Positions 12,684-26,381 of a DNA stretch of 64,000 nucleotides are shown in pieces. The stretch lies in assembly GCF_002443255.2 (NCBI RefSeq), contig NW_019211456.1:40997435-41061434 (forward strand), read 5' to 3'. The first letter of the stretch is position 1, and each line of letters begins with the position of its first letter. The translations under genes were made by a program, and so were the position numbers. Below the pieces are notes generated by a model, which was not told where the DNA came from, made no database searches, and saw only the letters and a list, made by a program, of their open reading frames with translations. This DNA is from Varroa destructor (lineage: Eukaryota; Arthropoda; Arachnida; Mesostigmata; Varroidae).

Positions 12684-14543
12684 CTATTACTATTGGGCAA
12701 AACAAAAAACCATTTACGGTTCGTTATTGAGGTAAGGAAATTTGTTGTTTTCTATTTGAGAAGTAAAGCGATTAGTAAGCCTTCTGTAGCTTAGTTTGGA
12801 CGGAAAAGCTGAAAACGCATTGCAACATCGGAACAAAGATTTCGATTGAAAACGCTTCTTTAAAATGAGTGCTTTTCTTATCTAAACGGTCCTGTGCATT
12901 TTCGTGCATACTTGAACTACAAATATGAATTGCTACATTTTGTAATAACAGAATTGCAATTACTAGGCAAAAAACACGAAGGGCCGGTAATCAAGTTTGT
13001 TTCCAACTTTACCTAGCTGTGGTCATCGACAAATGAATCTCTGTACATAACGAAAACGAATACTTCATCATTTGTCTCCTAGTTACACTCGGAACTTTCC
13101 TTGCTTCAGTATAATAATGTTTTCCGAAATTCAAACCATTTAAACAATTCGTCACGCCTAATATTGATGTCGTTATTGTTCACACAGAAGCCTTCATAGA
13201 TCATGCACTTACCTAACAAACATGTTTTTGTTTGTCAACCTAGTTATCACGGTAAGGTAATGCGGTTGAAAATAGTTGTGAGCGCATGATTTATCTTACG
13301 TTGCCATGTTGTAGGCCACTGAATACCGGTAACGATTCACATAATTCATCCTAAGCAGTTGTATGCGTTCACACGTATTTTGTAAACATCGTTGGCCCAC
13401 AAAACACTGGATTTCACTTTAGTTTTAGTTGAAAAAAAAGAGACCAAATTGCTACTTAAATAAATGCCATAACATCAAGCACAATGTATGGTTGGTGAAC
13501 GCATACATATAAACACAAACAGACATATTCGATTTCCGTCAGCGCAGCGAAACAAGTCGGAACCCGCAAAATTTGAATCCTGCCAAAATCGAACGCGGTT
13601 GATCGCGCATGCATGTGTGTAGGAGACGAACAAATTACGGATGATCTATTTTTTTTCAAGTGTCTATCAATCGGATATGACTGTTGTAACAGGTTCAATA
13701 TTACTCGAAAATTCAGTTTGTGACATTAGTAACCCGTGATCGACAATTTCTTTGATTGAAAAATTTGACCGACAGATGAAAACATATGGCCCATTATTTT
13801 AAATTGCTGTGTTAAACATTGTAATCCACTAGTGCTTTGATGTGCGAACACGGGATCTCTGTTTTTCGTAAATAATGAGCACTTATAGTACTTCATGGCA
13901 ATTAATTAACATTGGAAAAATGGTCAGCTGGCCGGCAGTGATTTCTCATCTTCACGTGAGCAATACGTTCAAAGTTTATCTCGAATTCGTCTTTTTTTTT
14001 TCGATGGAAATGGTGTATTTGTTTTTGACGCACATATGCATGGATATAATTCACCGGAACCCACTGGAAGCAATTTTTTATATCGAAAATCACAGTAATG
14101 GGTCTCATTATGTAATGATTATTTAATTCAGTACTCTCCAACCCAACGGGTCCCTTAAGATCATTTATTAGAACGCATATTACAGAATAGGAATATCATG
14201 ACAACACATATGATGTATCTGATTTCTGAAACGTTTGATTATGTGAAAGGTGCATGAGTAAATGGTTATCAAATGGCGATAGCGCGTTAAGTTCATACTA
14301 AGTTATGTTGAGCGTTATACGTTAAGCCCTTAACCAGATCTCAAATCAGTTGTCGCAGCGTAATAAATTACCATTATTTTAATAAAACAAATCAGCAGTG
14401 ACAACTATTGCTTGTTCCGTTCCGTGCCATAATGTTTGCTGGTCTTCTGGAAACATATATATGCCTACTGGCAGCGGAAATAAGTCTTTTCTATTTGTTC
14501 TAATCGCACATGATCCGTTCGGCACATTATTTAACAGGTACTG
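12684..14543. promoter_or_regulatory. Head-to-head intergenic region between p38 and tRNA isopentenyltransferase
   Basis: This 1.9-kb AT-rich stretch separates two divergently transcribed genes and must hold the 5' untranslated regions and promoters of both. No TATA box or other core element can be assigned with confidence. Open frames of about 80 codons (13456-13698 and 13902-14141 on minus, 13875-14126 on plus) show no family signature. Confidence 0.4.
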
Positions 14544-17500
14544 ATGCCTGAAATCGTGTTCAAAATAAACAACATTGTCAATTTACAGATGCGTGCCACT
14601 GTATTAGGCAGCTTGATTCGACGATCTGTTTTCAATAGCTTTTTCAAGACAATGTCTTCATCGTGTTCACCGCCGCTGATTGTAGTGCTTGGTTCAACAG
14701 GAGTCGGAAAGTCCCAGTTAGCTGTAGAGATAGCAAAGAAATTTAATGGCGAAGTGATTAGTGCTGATTCTATGCAGGTAAGCTTTTCAAATACGTTTGA
14801 ATGCTTGACTGACGTACTAACGTATACAGATCATGGATCAGAGCGAATATGCTCAGCTTTATTATTATCTTTATTACTAATATTACTGATTAGTGCTGCT
14901 AACTTACGCGATAAATATATCGAGGATCCAAGTTAGTCTAGTACACAAAGACTGGATAGGCCGCAAGGGCAGCTGGTAACATAATCAGTGAATAACGATG
15001 AACTACCAACCCCTGACAACGCAGGTATATAAAGGGTTGGACATTATTACAAACAAAATTTCGCCCGAGGAGATGTGCGGTGTGCCCCATCACATGCTGG
15101 GTTTTCTTGATCCTCTCAAGGAGTTCACAGTAGTGGACTTCCGAAACCGAAGTCTACCAATAGTAAGCTGACAACCTTTACCTTGCAGTAGATATTCATC
15201 CGCATATAATTGCGTAATGCGCTTTTGTGTTTCTCGTATAAATGCTACATTAAATTTGATCTTTAAATCACTATTTCTACAGCCGCTTAGGTAGCCACCT
15301 TACGGGACCCTATTTGCATTGAACATGTTTCTTTTGTCACTGTCACGTATTTCCTAAACAGATCCGAAAAGTTAAAAAAAAAAGCGCGTACTTCCATTTT
15401 TCATATGCTGTTTTATAATTTTTACAGTTGGAACAATTACGTTCGATCGGTAAAATGGCAGTCATTGTGGGTGGTACTAATTACTATATTGAATCCTTGA
15501 TCTGGGAAACTCTGGTAACCTCGTATAGCAGTAGCGCCGAAAATATGAATAGACTTATAGCTGAAGCGCCGAAATCGTGTTATCCCGATGAGAGTACGAC
15601 GAGTCTTTACATCCGATTACAAAATATTGATCCAGAGCGGGCCCGCACGGTATGTATAAGCGGAGCGATTATGCGTAGCACTACAAATATCTTTGTAATA
15701 AGAATAATAATAATTGTTATTATTAAGCTGCCTACATTATATTTACCGCGAATATAATTTCACGACTCATATTTTATGACCTTCTTGCGTGTAGGTGCTG
15801 GGATACAAATTACTGGCTCTGTTCACTCCAGAGTTGAAAGTTTTAAGGTTCACCAGAACAAGGATTAGCCAACGTTTAGCAGAGTACCAGCAATCTAGGT
15901 TGAAATTAAAAAATTCTGCTTTTGAAAAGTTATCAACTCAAATTGTGACTTGCTTAACATCCTTTCCTTAGTTGTGAATGACCAATATTCTTATGGTAAA
16001 TGTGTCCGATATTTAAAGAAATTCCTGTTTCGTGCACGCTAAAAATGTATTGACGACTGCTGCTGGAACTTCAATCACACAGAATTTACATAAAACTTTG
16101 TCTGGACACATTTCCGAATCCCAGGCGCAGAAGTTCTAAGAAAATAAACAAACTAGGTAATTAAGCGTTAGAACTCTCAAGTAGGTCCCAAAACTGTATT
16201 TTCCTTGAATGATGATTTTGCTTCCAACTTTTGCAATCCAATTTGCTCTGCAAATGTACAAATGTCTAATTCTGGCATTTTCCTTCAATGCCCAGATTCA
16301 TCCGAACGATCGAAGAAAGATTGAACGAAGCCTACAAGTATTCAACGATACGAAAATACCCCAAAGCCACATTTTTTGTGACCAGCGGCAGCGGGGTGGC
16401 GTTTTAGGTGGACCATTACGTTTCAAATATGCGATCATTTTTTGGATTCAGTGCCAACAGGAAGGTAAATCCATTGGAGGTGAACAAAAGGCTCAATTCA
16501 AATCTTCCTCACTGTCTCAGACAGAAATAATATCACGAGTTATTCTAAATTTACAGTTGATTCCGCCTTGTTTATTTGGTAATGACAGATCTTCAAAGCT
16601 TTTACGAACGGTGTTAGTTATTCACCTCAACTTATTTTAATTATAGTAATGCTAGTAAAATCAACAACAGTCATAGAAATCATAATACTATAGTATCAAG
16701 TCACAGTAATAAATTATTTGCCCATTATCTTCCATATTAACAGTTTTAGAAGCCCGCCTAGATGCTCGGGTTAATCAAATGATAGAACAAGGTCTCATCG
16801 ACGAATTGCTCAACTTCCATGCTGATTACAATTCCCGGCGTAAAGAAAGCTGCGACTACACTCAAGGCATTTTCCAATCAATCGGATTCAAAGAATTTCA
16901 TTCATATATTACATCTTCGGCTGAAGATCGGAACTCAAAAGAGGGTTAGCTTGCTACTTGTTTATTTTCTTTCTATATTCCTATTTTATAATGGATGATT
17001 CTAGCTTTTAAACTGAGCTTTGATTTCTTTGAAGATACATCATCGCTACAGTCATACGTAGGTCAAGAAAAAAACAAACCTGGACTGACTAAAGCTGGAA
17101 ACGTTAATCATAACTTACACATTAAATGAATGAAAAGAAGAAACGAAAACGAACCAAGCATAGTCTATAAAACTGATTTCTTTCTATATTTTTTTTTTAA
17201 CTTATCCTTATAGAAACACATATTTGTTCTTCAGGAAAGAAGGCATTTGAGCACAGTCTTTGGTTGATGAAGCAAGTGACAAAGCGATACTCAAGGTATC
17301 AAAAAAAATGGATTAACAAACGATTTTTAGGAGGTTAGTCGGCGACGAACTTTTCTTGCCTCTTGTTCATTGGTTATTGTGCTTTATATATATATATATA
17401 TATATATGCCCTTGAAATGGCTTGAGGTTTATTTATTACGTTTGAAACCGATCATTTACTTAGGCTATAGAAATGCAGAAAATGGAATAGCTGTTCAAGT

Positions 17501-18723
17501 CAAAACTTCAAATTGAAGGCATGTTTAGTTGAAAATATATTCGTTTTTTATTCTTTTTTTTTGTCGTCCCAGCACTACTAGTTCGTTGTTCCATTGTGTT
17601 TGATCAGTTTAAATACCATTACAGTCTCTATTTGTAAGATATTTGGGTAACGTTACATGCAGTAGTGCTTATTTTGGAAACTTTTTGTCCTTTGGAAAAA
17701 ACCATAAACGCTATCAAAAACTGAGATGAAGACAGCCATAAATATATGCCTTTTTGTTCTAGAGATCTATTGAGCTCAGAAAAACTTAAAAAACACACAA
17801 AAACTATGTTTTGCTTTTGTATTGGTGCTTTTTGCAGAGCCCGATCGTGAGGTTCCTCCAATATATGGTTTGGATGGAACCGATCTAAAAGCTTGGAATT
17901 ACAACGTACGGGACACTGCCATAGAGATCATAGAGAACATCCTGGCAGGCAAACAACCAAACACGCAACCCTTGCAAAAGACTGACATTGTGAGAAGCCG
18001 AGAAGGAATATTTACATGCGAGATGTGCAGCGTAACGTCAGTCGGAGAGATTAACCATAATGGTACAACCAATACAAGTGCCGCATGGGGCAGCGTGGTC
18101 TGGGTGGCCATGATTACAATGCCATTTTATGGGTCTTTTAGAGAAGCCCCACTCAACCCGGCTAGATTTTCTAATAAATGCAAATCCTTAATGTTATACC
18201 GAAGAGGTGGTCTTGAAGACTCATTCGCACAATAAGTATAGATTAAAACCTTAAAAAGCAGTACAGTGCCGTAATATACGCCTGCCTCCTTCTGGATTAT
18301 TTTACCACCTCATTTTATCGTACCAATGACTGCATTGCACCACAAATGCTAAGAAAAGCACTAATCATGTCCTACAATGGCTTTCACTACTACTATAGGT
18401 TATGGAAGCTTGTCAATGATGCTTGATTTAACTCTCCGCACCAGAGTTATATGTTGCAACATATACGATCGCCAAAGCTAATGCGAGCTATTTGTTTTGC
18501 AGCTCATATGAAATCCAAGAAACACTATTTTCGTCTAAGAAGAATGAAGAAAACTGCTGAAGAAAAAAATCAAGAAAAGACTCTTGCAGACGAACCCCAC
18601 GAAGGTAAATTTGGCGCAAAAGACGCTTCTGTGGAGGAGCCACATACGAAAGGCGTTTCTGCAGAGCAGACACACACAGAGAAACCACCCAACAAACTTC
18701 GAAAAGTTGAAGGGATGGCATAA
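14544..18723 (+). CDS. TRIT1: tRNA dimethylallyltransferase (i6A37), TRIT1/MOD5 type
   Basis: Eight exons join in frame: 14544-14777, 15025-15162, 15428-15649, 16296-16464, 16744-16944, 17235-17333, 17838-18062 and 18503-18723. The product is 502 residues from the first ATG (human TRIT1 is 467). It transfers dimethylallyl from dimethylallyl diphosphate to N6 of A37 in tRNAs reading UNN codons. Visible motifs: P-loop GSTGVGKS (50-57), [77 protein letters not shown] and [14 protein letters not shown]. Near the C-terminus is a matrin-type zinc finger C415-x2-C418-x12-H431-x5-H437, followed by a charged tail. The finger is formed only if intron 18063-18502 is removed. In-frame ATGs at 14589 and 14652 allow shorter forms; residues 16-36 look like a mitochondrial presequence. 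The full motif set makes this assignment secure. Confidence 0.95.
17385..17407. repeat. (TA)n microsatellite
   Basis: About 11 TA repeats lie in the intron between exons 6 and 7 of the tRNA isopentenyltransferase gene. Confidence 0.9.
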
Positions 18724-18939
18724 TTATGGCAGAACATAAACGGCACTGCGCCAGAGCTTCTTGCTTATTTAGCTTAAATCTTGGAGACCATTTCAAGTGT
18801 GAGATTCGACTATGTTCGTTTAAATAGCGTAGGCTATAGCGCCTAATGTACGGCATTGTTATCCAAAACCGCTTTTTATTGTTACGAAATTTTCTTCTTG
18901 TCGATTTTTTGTTGTTATCAATTTCAAGTGACATTATTA

Positions 18940-18945
18940 AATAAA
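18940..18945 (+). terminator. Polyadenylation signal of the tRNA isopentenyltransferase gene
   Basis: AATAAA lies 217 bases after the stop codon in the gene's orientation. Confidence 0.5.
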
Positions 18946-21900
18946 CCAGCTTGTAGTTCACATAAGTACACTGTTTTCATTTTACCAATATATATGTAGA
19001 TTCTTTCAGTATGGAAACGTTATTTTGCTACTGCGGAATCAAGCAGACCCATCCTCCAAAGTCATATTGTATTTGTCTACGTAATTTAATTTTGGTATAT
19101 AAGCGTTGACTATTTTATTTGTAAAACAAGCTCGTTTTTAACTGACCGATTTCATGTTCGTTCAATCAATTAAGTCTCTGCTACGGCAAACAAAAACATT
19201 CTATGCAAGCAATACAAATAAGTAAGCTGTCAGATGTCAAAAACTTACATTAGATGCAGTTTAGAGGTTTAACTGATAATCTAATTCGGGCTTATAAATA
19301 CGCGGGCCCATGAAATAAAATAATTATTTAAAATATACAAGACATTCTCATGCGGTTATCCGTAGTTCTTAGTTCATAATAATGTTACTGAAAGATATCT
19401 GTCGCCTATGTCTATTAAGGTATCTACTGAATAAAAGTTTATCTAAATTGCTCTCCCTTGTTCTGCTTGATTTTTTTTTAATGGCATTTCTTACCTAAAT
19501 CATTTCTATACAAATAAATAGTTGAAATTAAATTATTCTTTACCAGTAAGATTAATTAACTACTTTGCTAATCAATTTCATATAAGCACTACCATTCAAA
19601 TACGTATACTATGCATTCAGCAAACTTGCAACTCCTTTGTGCAGATGCCTTGTATTATACCAAAGGTTTAACCTTTGTTGAGCCTAGAGCGAAATATGCT
19701 ATTATAAGTACTCAAATTAAGAAAACTCTTTTAAAGCTTTACAAACATCTGTTTACAATATTAGAATCGCTTCGTACACCATAAATAGAATCAATTGCCA
19801 TTTCAGTTAGCTGCTATACTCAGAATGTTCGTAAAAGTAGAAGAAATAAGTGATAAATTCCGAGAAAGTCCACAACATCCCGTTAGTTTTTTTATGTTTT
19901 ATGACAGGGCATATTTTGCATACTATGTAAGCTATATTTCGATAAGGCTGACATAACCATTTAGAATTTAGTTTGATCCTATAGTTTAACTTGAGACGTT
20001 TAATGTTTTTCGGATGCGCTAAACAGGCTTCATTGCCTTGTTGGATTTTACTGCTGGTAACGGCTGTACTGAGCTGCAACTACGAGTAATAATAAAAATG
20101 AGCGTTGACAATCGGCATACGATTCAATACTTTAAACCGAGCTTCAGTCGAGAGCATACTTCAATGTCCGCTACTTCAAAAGCTAATAGTGCTAATGCTC
20201 ACTTCTTCGTTCAATTTATCATTTCGTTTTTCTGCACATTCGTGCTAAAAAATCTGTATTCAGGAAGCCTTTTTAATCTGGCTGCACTATATTTCTTATA
20301 TTGATTTTTGGGTAACGTGCTTGCCTGTCAAGCTGGTAATAGTTTAAGCTCGAATCAATACGTAAACGCACTTCGTTTCGTCCTGGCAGAAGTCAACTGC
20401 ACGAAAGAATAGCTAACAATTCAAGTACCAGGCGTAAAACTCGTAAAATTATATAGTTCGTCAAGTGCATATCCATTTTTAGACGGCTTTATCAAATTCA
20501 TTATAAAAACCTGAAAACCAAGAAAGAAATTTAAAAACTATATATTTTTAATTGAAAAATGTCTCTTATGAACAGGGGGTGTGAGATTGATACAACTTCT
20601 TTAATCTTTTCTACCTATACGGCACCTAATTGCTCTTGTCTCAGCTCGGTTGTGTCGCTGGATAGCTAATATTTGTGACAATTGTGCTGTGTGGCTATAA
20701 ATTGTGTTTGGTTTTCGTTTAGCTTTATCTCAGGTAGATCTAAATCAGTGAATAATGAGATTAGTTCATACAGGTATTTATCTACCACTGGAACTGCATC
20801 TGATCAGAAAAATCGGTTTCAACGTTAAACAGCCTTTGTTAGGGAGTTAACAACTGTTCAATAAATCCCGTTTAATAATTTAAAAGTCGAACTTTTAGGC
20901 CTGTGGTTAGTAATCTTGTAATTTGCGTCGATATGTCATACATATGCATATATTTTGCTTTATTATTACACAATAAAAATGATTTGGACAACTCGCTCAT
21001 GCGCTTCCGTGGGTAAAGGAAGGATGTTTTGTCACTGCAGTCGTTCATTACATTGACGCTACTCTCAATGACGTGCGAGGGATTAGCTTGAATATTAAAT
21101 ATACTGAAGTAGCACACGCTGTCCTTAAAGGGCTGCGTCCATCGCTTGTTGTCAGTTAATTAATCTTATGTTTATTTGTGAATAGCATCTAATGCCGCAC
21201 AATAGTACATCGGCGCACTGTATCGCATTAAACAATGCTATCGATGTACAATGGCCCGACCGGCCCTTGCATCCACCATTGTTTGGGTGGAACGCACCAC
21301 TTTTTTCATATGTCTAATGTCGTATGTTGATTCCACTTTGTTCCACATAAAAAACGACAGATTCAGCTATATATAATAAATAACGACCACAAAATAATTA
21401 ATCTCTTCGGTGTTCAGACTTCCCGAAGGCCAACCAGCCTGCCAGCTGCCTACCCCGGCTTTGACTCTCGTTCTATTTGATTTTATCCTATCGCATCCCG
21501 CAACGTTGGCTCTTATGAAGCACTCTAAATCCAAAAAGATATTATCTAGTCTCAGCTAGCGTATGGGTAAGTTGTACAATGCGTACCCGCACACACATTT
21601 CAACAGCCTTTGTTCCGGCTGATATCGACAATAGAGGCTATTGTTTGAATGCTATTCACGTTAGCCCATGAAGTTCCTGTTCTACGTACGCGCGAATTTG
21701 TTGCTGCTCTTGCAACAACCAGTCAGTAAAATCGAAGCATTATCTATTTATCATCATAAACATAGTAGGCTGGTGCAGTATTAGCGTCGTCGTTAGCGGC
21801 AACGTGCCGATAATACTATCAGATGCCTATCATTACTAGTGGCGCTGGCACCTCGCTACTGCTGGTCTCAGCACCGCGCTACACGGTGTACGATGAATAG

Positions 21901-22255
21901 ATGGAAAACGAATCGCGCGGCAGCAGAGTCCAGGGCAGCCATCATCACAGACCACGATGTCATAGCGGCAGAAGCAGAAGCATTAGCGACGGCGATGGCT
22001 GGCCATTCAATACTATTCAACCACTGCCACACCGGCAGAAGCAGTCAGAACAGCCCCGCCGAAAAACTAGAAATTTCTGGCAACACTGGGTACGCATGCA
22101 AGATTCGCACACAAAATATGTCTAGTTGTAGCCATTTCCAATGGTTCAGTTACCCTTTCCAACTATGCGGTTAAATTTATGAGCGAATTTCGAACGCGGT
22201 TCACCCATGACACTATGAACTAGCCGAGAAATTCGAACTTGCCGCTATCCTTCTT
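18946..22255. other. Intergenic stretch, no supported gene
   Basis: AT-rich up to about 21.2 kb, then closer to balanced composition. Open frames of up to 111 codons (21839-22174, no ATG at its left edge) show no protein family signature. Nothing here can be called a gene. Confidence 0.45.
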
Positions 22256-22385
22256 CCAAGATGGCGGCCAAAGATTCGAATCGCCCGCCAGAATGGGGCC
22301 TTCCGAACGAGCAGGCTTTTTGTTTACCACGAGGTTGATGCTGCTGTAGGCTCAGTCGGTCTCTTTGCAAGTTCTTCCTTGCCAG
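22256..22385 (+). promoter_or_regulatory. Possible promoter or first non-coding exon with a YY1-type motif
   Basis: AAGATGGCGGCC at 22258-22269 matches the YY1/Pho-type promoter motif often found just downstream of transcription starts of housekeeping genes. An arthropod initiator-like TCAGTC lies at 22352-22357, and a splice-donor-like CCAG|gtgcgt at 22385/22386. The ATG inside the motif opens a 25-codon frame that stops before the donor. This could be an alternative non-coding first exon of the downstream eIF5A gene. It is inference only. Confidence 0.25.
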
Positions 22386-24363
22386 GTGCGTACACGTGTC
22401 GTCAAGTGCTTTCCTAGCAATTGTCTTCCGAACGTTTAGCTGTCGCCTAAGAACGGCTGATTAGGAAACCGAGACACCGGTTCTTCATCGTCGCTAGATT
22501 TTTACTACGCGGGTCAGAATCAGGCTTGGCTAAATCCTGCCACATGGTGTTCGCCTGAGTCGACTTGATCAATGTTACCCCATTGTTCTTGTTCACAAAA
22601 TTTTCTGTGCTATTGGTCCTTCTCTTGTTAGTGATCTAATGTTTTTTAAAACGACTATTGAATAATCAGAGTGTTATATCCGTATCGTAGCTGCGTGATT
22701 GTATGCATTAACAAACGAGTTTTCGTCGTGTATCATTGATTGAGTCGTTCGTGATCACACGTGATTCATTATGCAACTAGCGGTACTCAGGCTAATGCGA
22801 AAGTTCACTACAGTGTCTATTTCATCCATCAATCGATAACTCCAAAATTGTTTTTCAATCTCTATGCGCGAGTTTTTCGAGCGCTTTCTATGCTTGTGTG
22901 TTGTTGGGAGCATGTTTCGGAAGACTTTTATCGGAACACCGGACCGAAACAACTGTGTCCGTCTGTCTAATCTATGCCTTTAATCTATCTACTACTGCTG
23001 GCAACGCTAACCACTAACGACGTTTGATGCATTTTTTGTGATACAGCACCGCCATGTTATTCTCAATTTAACTGTCGAGTGATGAGTTGGGTATCTTTAT
23101 TGCAGCTCGATCGTTGGTGACAATAGATTTTTCGGCTGCCTGCTTCGATACTGCTTTATAGAACGTTGTGCGGTGACAAGGCTGTTATTGCCTACGTGGT
23201 CACAACGAGGCCGTATTGCATTGGCAGCAACATTTGGTATATTATCGCCACTGTACGTTGGGTCGTCGCTGTCGTCAGTTTGCAGGTCACATCGCACAGC
23301 ACGTACGACGGTGCTACAGAGCAGAACACGGCCCGCCTTTAATGACAATATAATTTGTAATAATATATAATTGGCCATCCTATCATAGAAAAATGTGTGT
23401 GTAGAAGTTACTCAGTTTTTTACACTTTGGAAAACGTATAGTTTTGTCAGTTCAGTCGCTCTATAAGGCCAGTTAGGTTTAATTAACGATTACCAGTTTC
23501 GTCACCTCGTCGTCATCACCAGCAGACACTAGCGGATTTCGTGCTCAGTCTGGCGTGCTGCTGTGTGCTTAAACTCTACATGCTCGTTTTCTTGACCAGC
23601 CTCCCACGTTTTGTGGCCTTATTTAGTTGTTGCCATTGGCTCTGTAAAGTGCATGGCCTGTTACTTTCGGTTGGTTACTTTACACAGGCGCACGCCGGTC
23701 ACCGAATCTTAGTCAGCTTACAAACTTGCAATTGTGACACGCTGCTTATTCTTCGCGCTACATTTGACTAATTCCATCATACATTTATCTGTCCTGCCAG
23801 TAGCAGTGAAGTTTTCAGTAACATTTTTTCGTGTATCTGTCTCTTTTCTAGAGAAATGGCTGTAGCAAATCCGATTTTAGCTGCTCATCCTCTCCATAGG
23901 TCAGCCGCAATCTTCCACTGTTTTTCTTCGGAATCGGAAATCTCCATCTAACCGACAACTGGCCCCAGTTGCAGTTCAAAAACCATAACACGCCCTTGTG
24001 GGTCTACAAACTACTGTCGGCGCTACTTTCCTATATAACGTCCCAAAAATTGTCAGCTTTCGTTCATTTCAAGATCGGTTTCGGTAGTACTCTAATCGTC
24101 GGCGGTGATCGCATTGTCTATACAGGCAACAGTGTTGACGGTAGTACCAGAAATATTATTGGGGTTGCTTAAACGTGGTTTGGTGGCGAGTCCGGACCCA
24201 GGGCGAACAGTGGTCGTAGAGTAGCGTTGACCTACCCAGGCTGGCTCTATTGCTTTTCTTTGTCTGTGGATGCGTGTGGGTGGTCTCCGGTCGATATATA
24301 TCGATTTCAATGTGAGCGTGATTGAGCAAGGGTTCCATATTATGGTGGCCTTTACTGGTGGCA

Positions 24364-24400
24364 GCCAATTTGTAGGTACTCATTTTTGCCGCCATCTAAC
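24364..24400 (+). promoter_or_regulatory. CCAAT box, reverse YY1-type motif and splice donor upstream of eIF5A
   Basis: Within 37 bases lie CCAAT (in gcagCCAATttg), GCCGCCATCT at 24388-24397 (reverse complement AGATGGCGGC, YY1-type) and a consensus donor AAC|GTAAGT at 24400/24401. With the acceptor at 26348 this would make a 1.95-kb intron in the 5' untranslated region of eIF5A. It is the better of two first-exon candidates. A transcript is needed to decide. Confidence 0.3.
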
Positions 24401-26348
24401 GTAAGTAATACGTATTTCTATAGCTTTCATCGGTGGGACAATCACGAGCCGGTGTCATTTAGCGATTTCAGTCGTTGTCAGAATTAGTAGCAGCCGGTTA
24501 AATTGTAGCCGTGTTCGGACGGTTTCGGCAGTACAGGTGTACCCCATTACGATGAACCAACACGGCGGTACTGCCTCATCAGAAAATCGCGCGCCCAGCT
24601 AGTGTCGATATAACTAATAGTCAGCATCAATCAGCATTATTTGCCATCACTGCTGTCACTTCCATTGGAGTGGTTACTGCCGACTATAACTTTAATACGG
24701 TCACCTAGGAGTACCACTACCACCATGAGTATTTGGTACCATCGCAATAAGTGGGCGGAATCCGCTGCTGTACAGTTTGATGTAGCACTCGTCGATTGCC
24801 TTATATACCGGTGTAATATATGTTATGTATGTATATACGCTGTGCAATCACAGTGGCGCATATCGCTTTTAACCCGTTGGCCTGTTCGAATGTTTGTCTA
24901 CCTGTCTCACTTTGGCAGATGCTACCACTACAGCGAGACCACGAGAACAACCTTTAGCCGACACAAAGCGCACACTCTTTGGTGTTTGTGTGCTTGTACA
25001 TGGGCGTTATTCAATTTTGTCGGTAAACGATCGGATGTGGTGATCTGTATTCATTCAAAGAGCCAATTTGTGCTGGTAAAAAATACCGCAAAGAGATTAC
25101 CGGTTAAGGCTGCAAATGGTAATTCATATATTAAAATATATTTTCGCCTAGTTCTATTACGCTCAAACACAACGGCGGTGTGTCCGCCCATACCGATGTC
25201 GTAATATTAGACTGTGGCTGTTATGGGACTCTCCGTATTTACTGACCGTACATCGGTAGTGAGCACATACATATGCAACGACCAGCAGGCGACGGGAACA
25301 CCATCACCTGGTCCACGAAATGTCGCAACGCTAACTGCGCTATAAGGATCACTGAGGGCCCTACGGCCTTTCTTCTACATTCGTAGAAGTCGCATTGTGC
25401 TCCGTATACATGTGTGCTCTGACATTAAAATTATCGCCAATCGTGTTCTCTATAAACAAGTGCGTTTTTACTGTTGTTAAATTTCACCTGGTTTGTTTAT
25501 ACCAGTAGACGCTGGCACTACAGACGAATATGGATATACACTACGCCCTTAGAGACAGACAGTTCTGCATCCGCCACGCTAATCAAGCAAAGGATGCGAC
25601 CCTGAATCGTTTGATGGTGCTAGCAGATTTCTATAGGTGAAAGCACTCACCAGCAGTCTCTGATCAAAATCATGGAAATTTTATATATATATATACTGAC
25701 ATTTTTTTTTTGGTTTTCAACTGGCCATTTGGACTCACCAAGAGGACAAAAGATGGCAACAAAATTACTGGCATGTTACTGAGGAGACAGCTGTCTGTAC
25801 TGTTCCGTGTGTAAGTTATTGCAGTAACATTGCGCTTAATCATACCACAGGGCTTCGTTCATATATTTCCACCTAAGAGTTTCAAAAATATAGAAAATTA
25901 TATCAAATTACGATATGGAGAGCAATCAACACTTCAAGAAGGACAAAACTCTGCTTGAAAACTTCGCTTATGAAGAGCTGCCTTGGTATCGTTTTCCCAT
26001 CAGAATTCAATGTTTACAGTGGGATGGTTTTTATATGAACCAGAAGATAATTATTGATCTAGTACGCTCACAAGGGAAGAAGGTTTAATCACAGGTTGAG
26101 TAGAGATTTCGATAATTAACTGCTATAATATAATGCGTTAACAACTCGAGAATTTGCAAAATCTTTCTTGCGAAAACTAATCCGCTTAAGTCTACATGAA
26201 CTTGTCGTGTACTTATGTTCTACCTGTAACTCGAGGTAATGAAATCTTGTAGTAAATCGGATTTCACCTAAATCTTCCCGAGGACCTCTGTTAATTAAAA
26301 TCTTGCATCAGAAGGTCTTATTCTAACTTCGTTTGCAAATGCTTTCAG
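24401..26348 (+). other. Putative 5' UTR intron of eIF5A
   Basis: The stretch starts with gtaagt and ends tttgcaaatgctttcag directly before the short leader of eIF5A. It contains a 160-codon frame from the ATG at 24725 to 25204 on the plus strand. That frame has no recognisable domain and an unlikely composition (rich in Cys, Trp, Tyr), so I do not call it a gene. A short (TA)n tract lies at about 25681-25694. Confidence 0.3.
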
Positions 26349-26381
26349 TGTTACTTGATTGCGAATTAACGCCCCGCCGCA

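Noticed and set aside
15795..15990. Open-looking stretch between exons 3 and 4 of the isopentenyltransferase gene
   Set aside because: The flanking exons join exactly at the expected [14 protein letters not shown] junction, so this stretch is intron.
24641..25204. 187-codon plus-strand frame upstream of eIF5A
   Set aside because: Its first codon is TTG, the first ATG is at 24725, composition is Cys/Trp/Tyr-heavy, no domain is visible, and about one such frame is expected by chance in the window.
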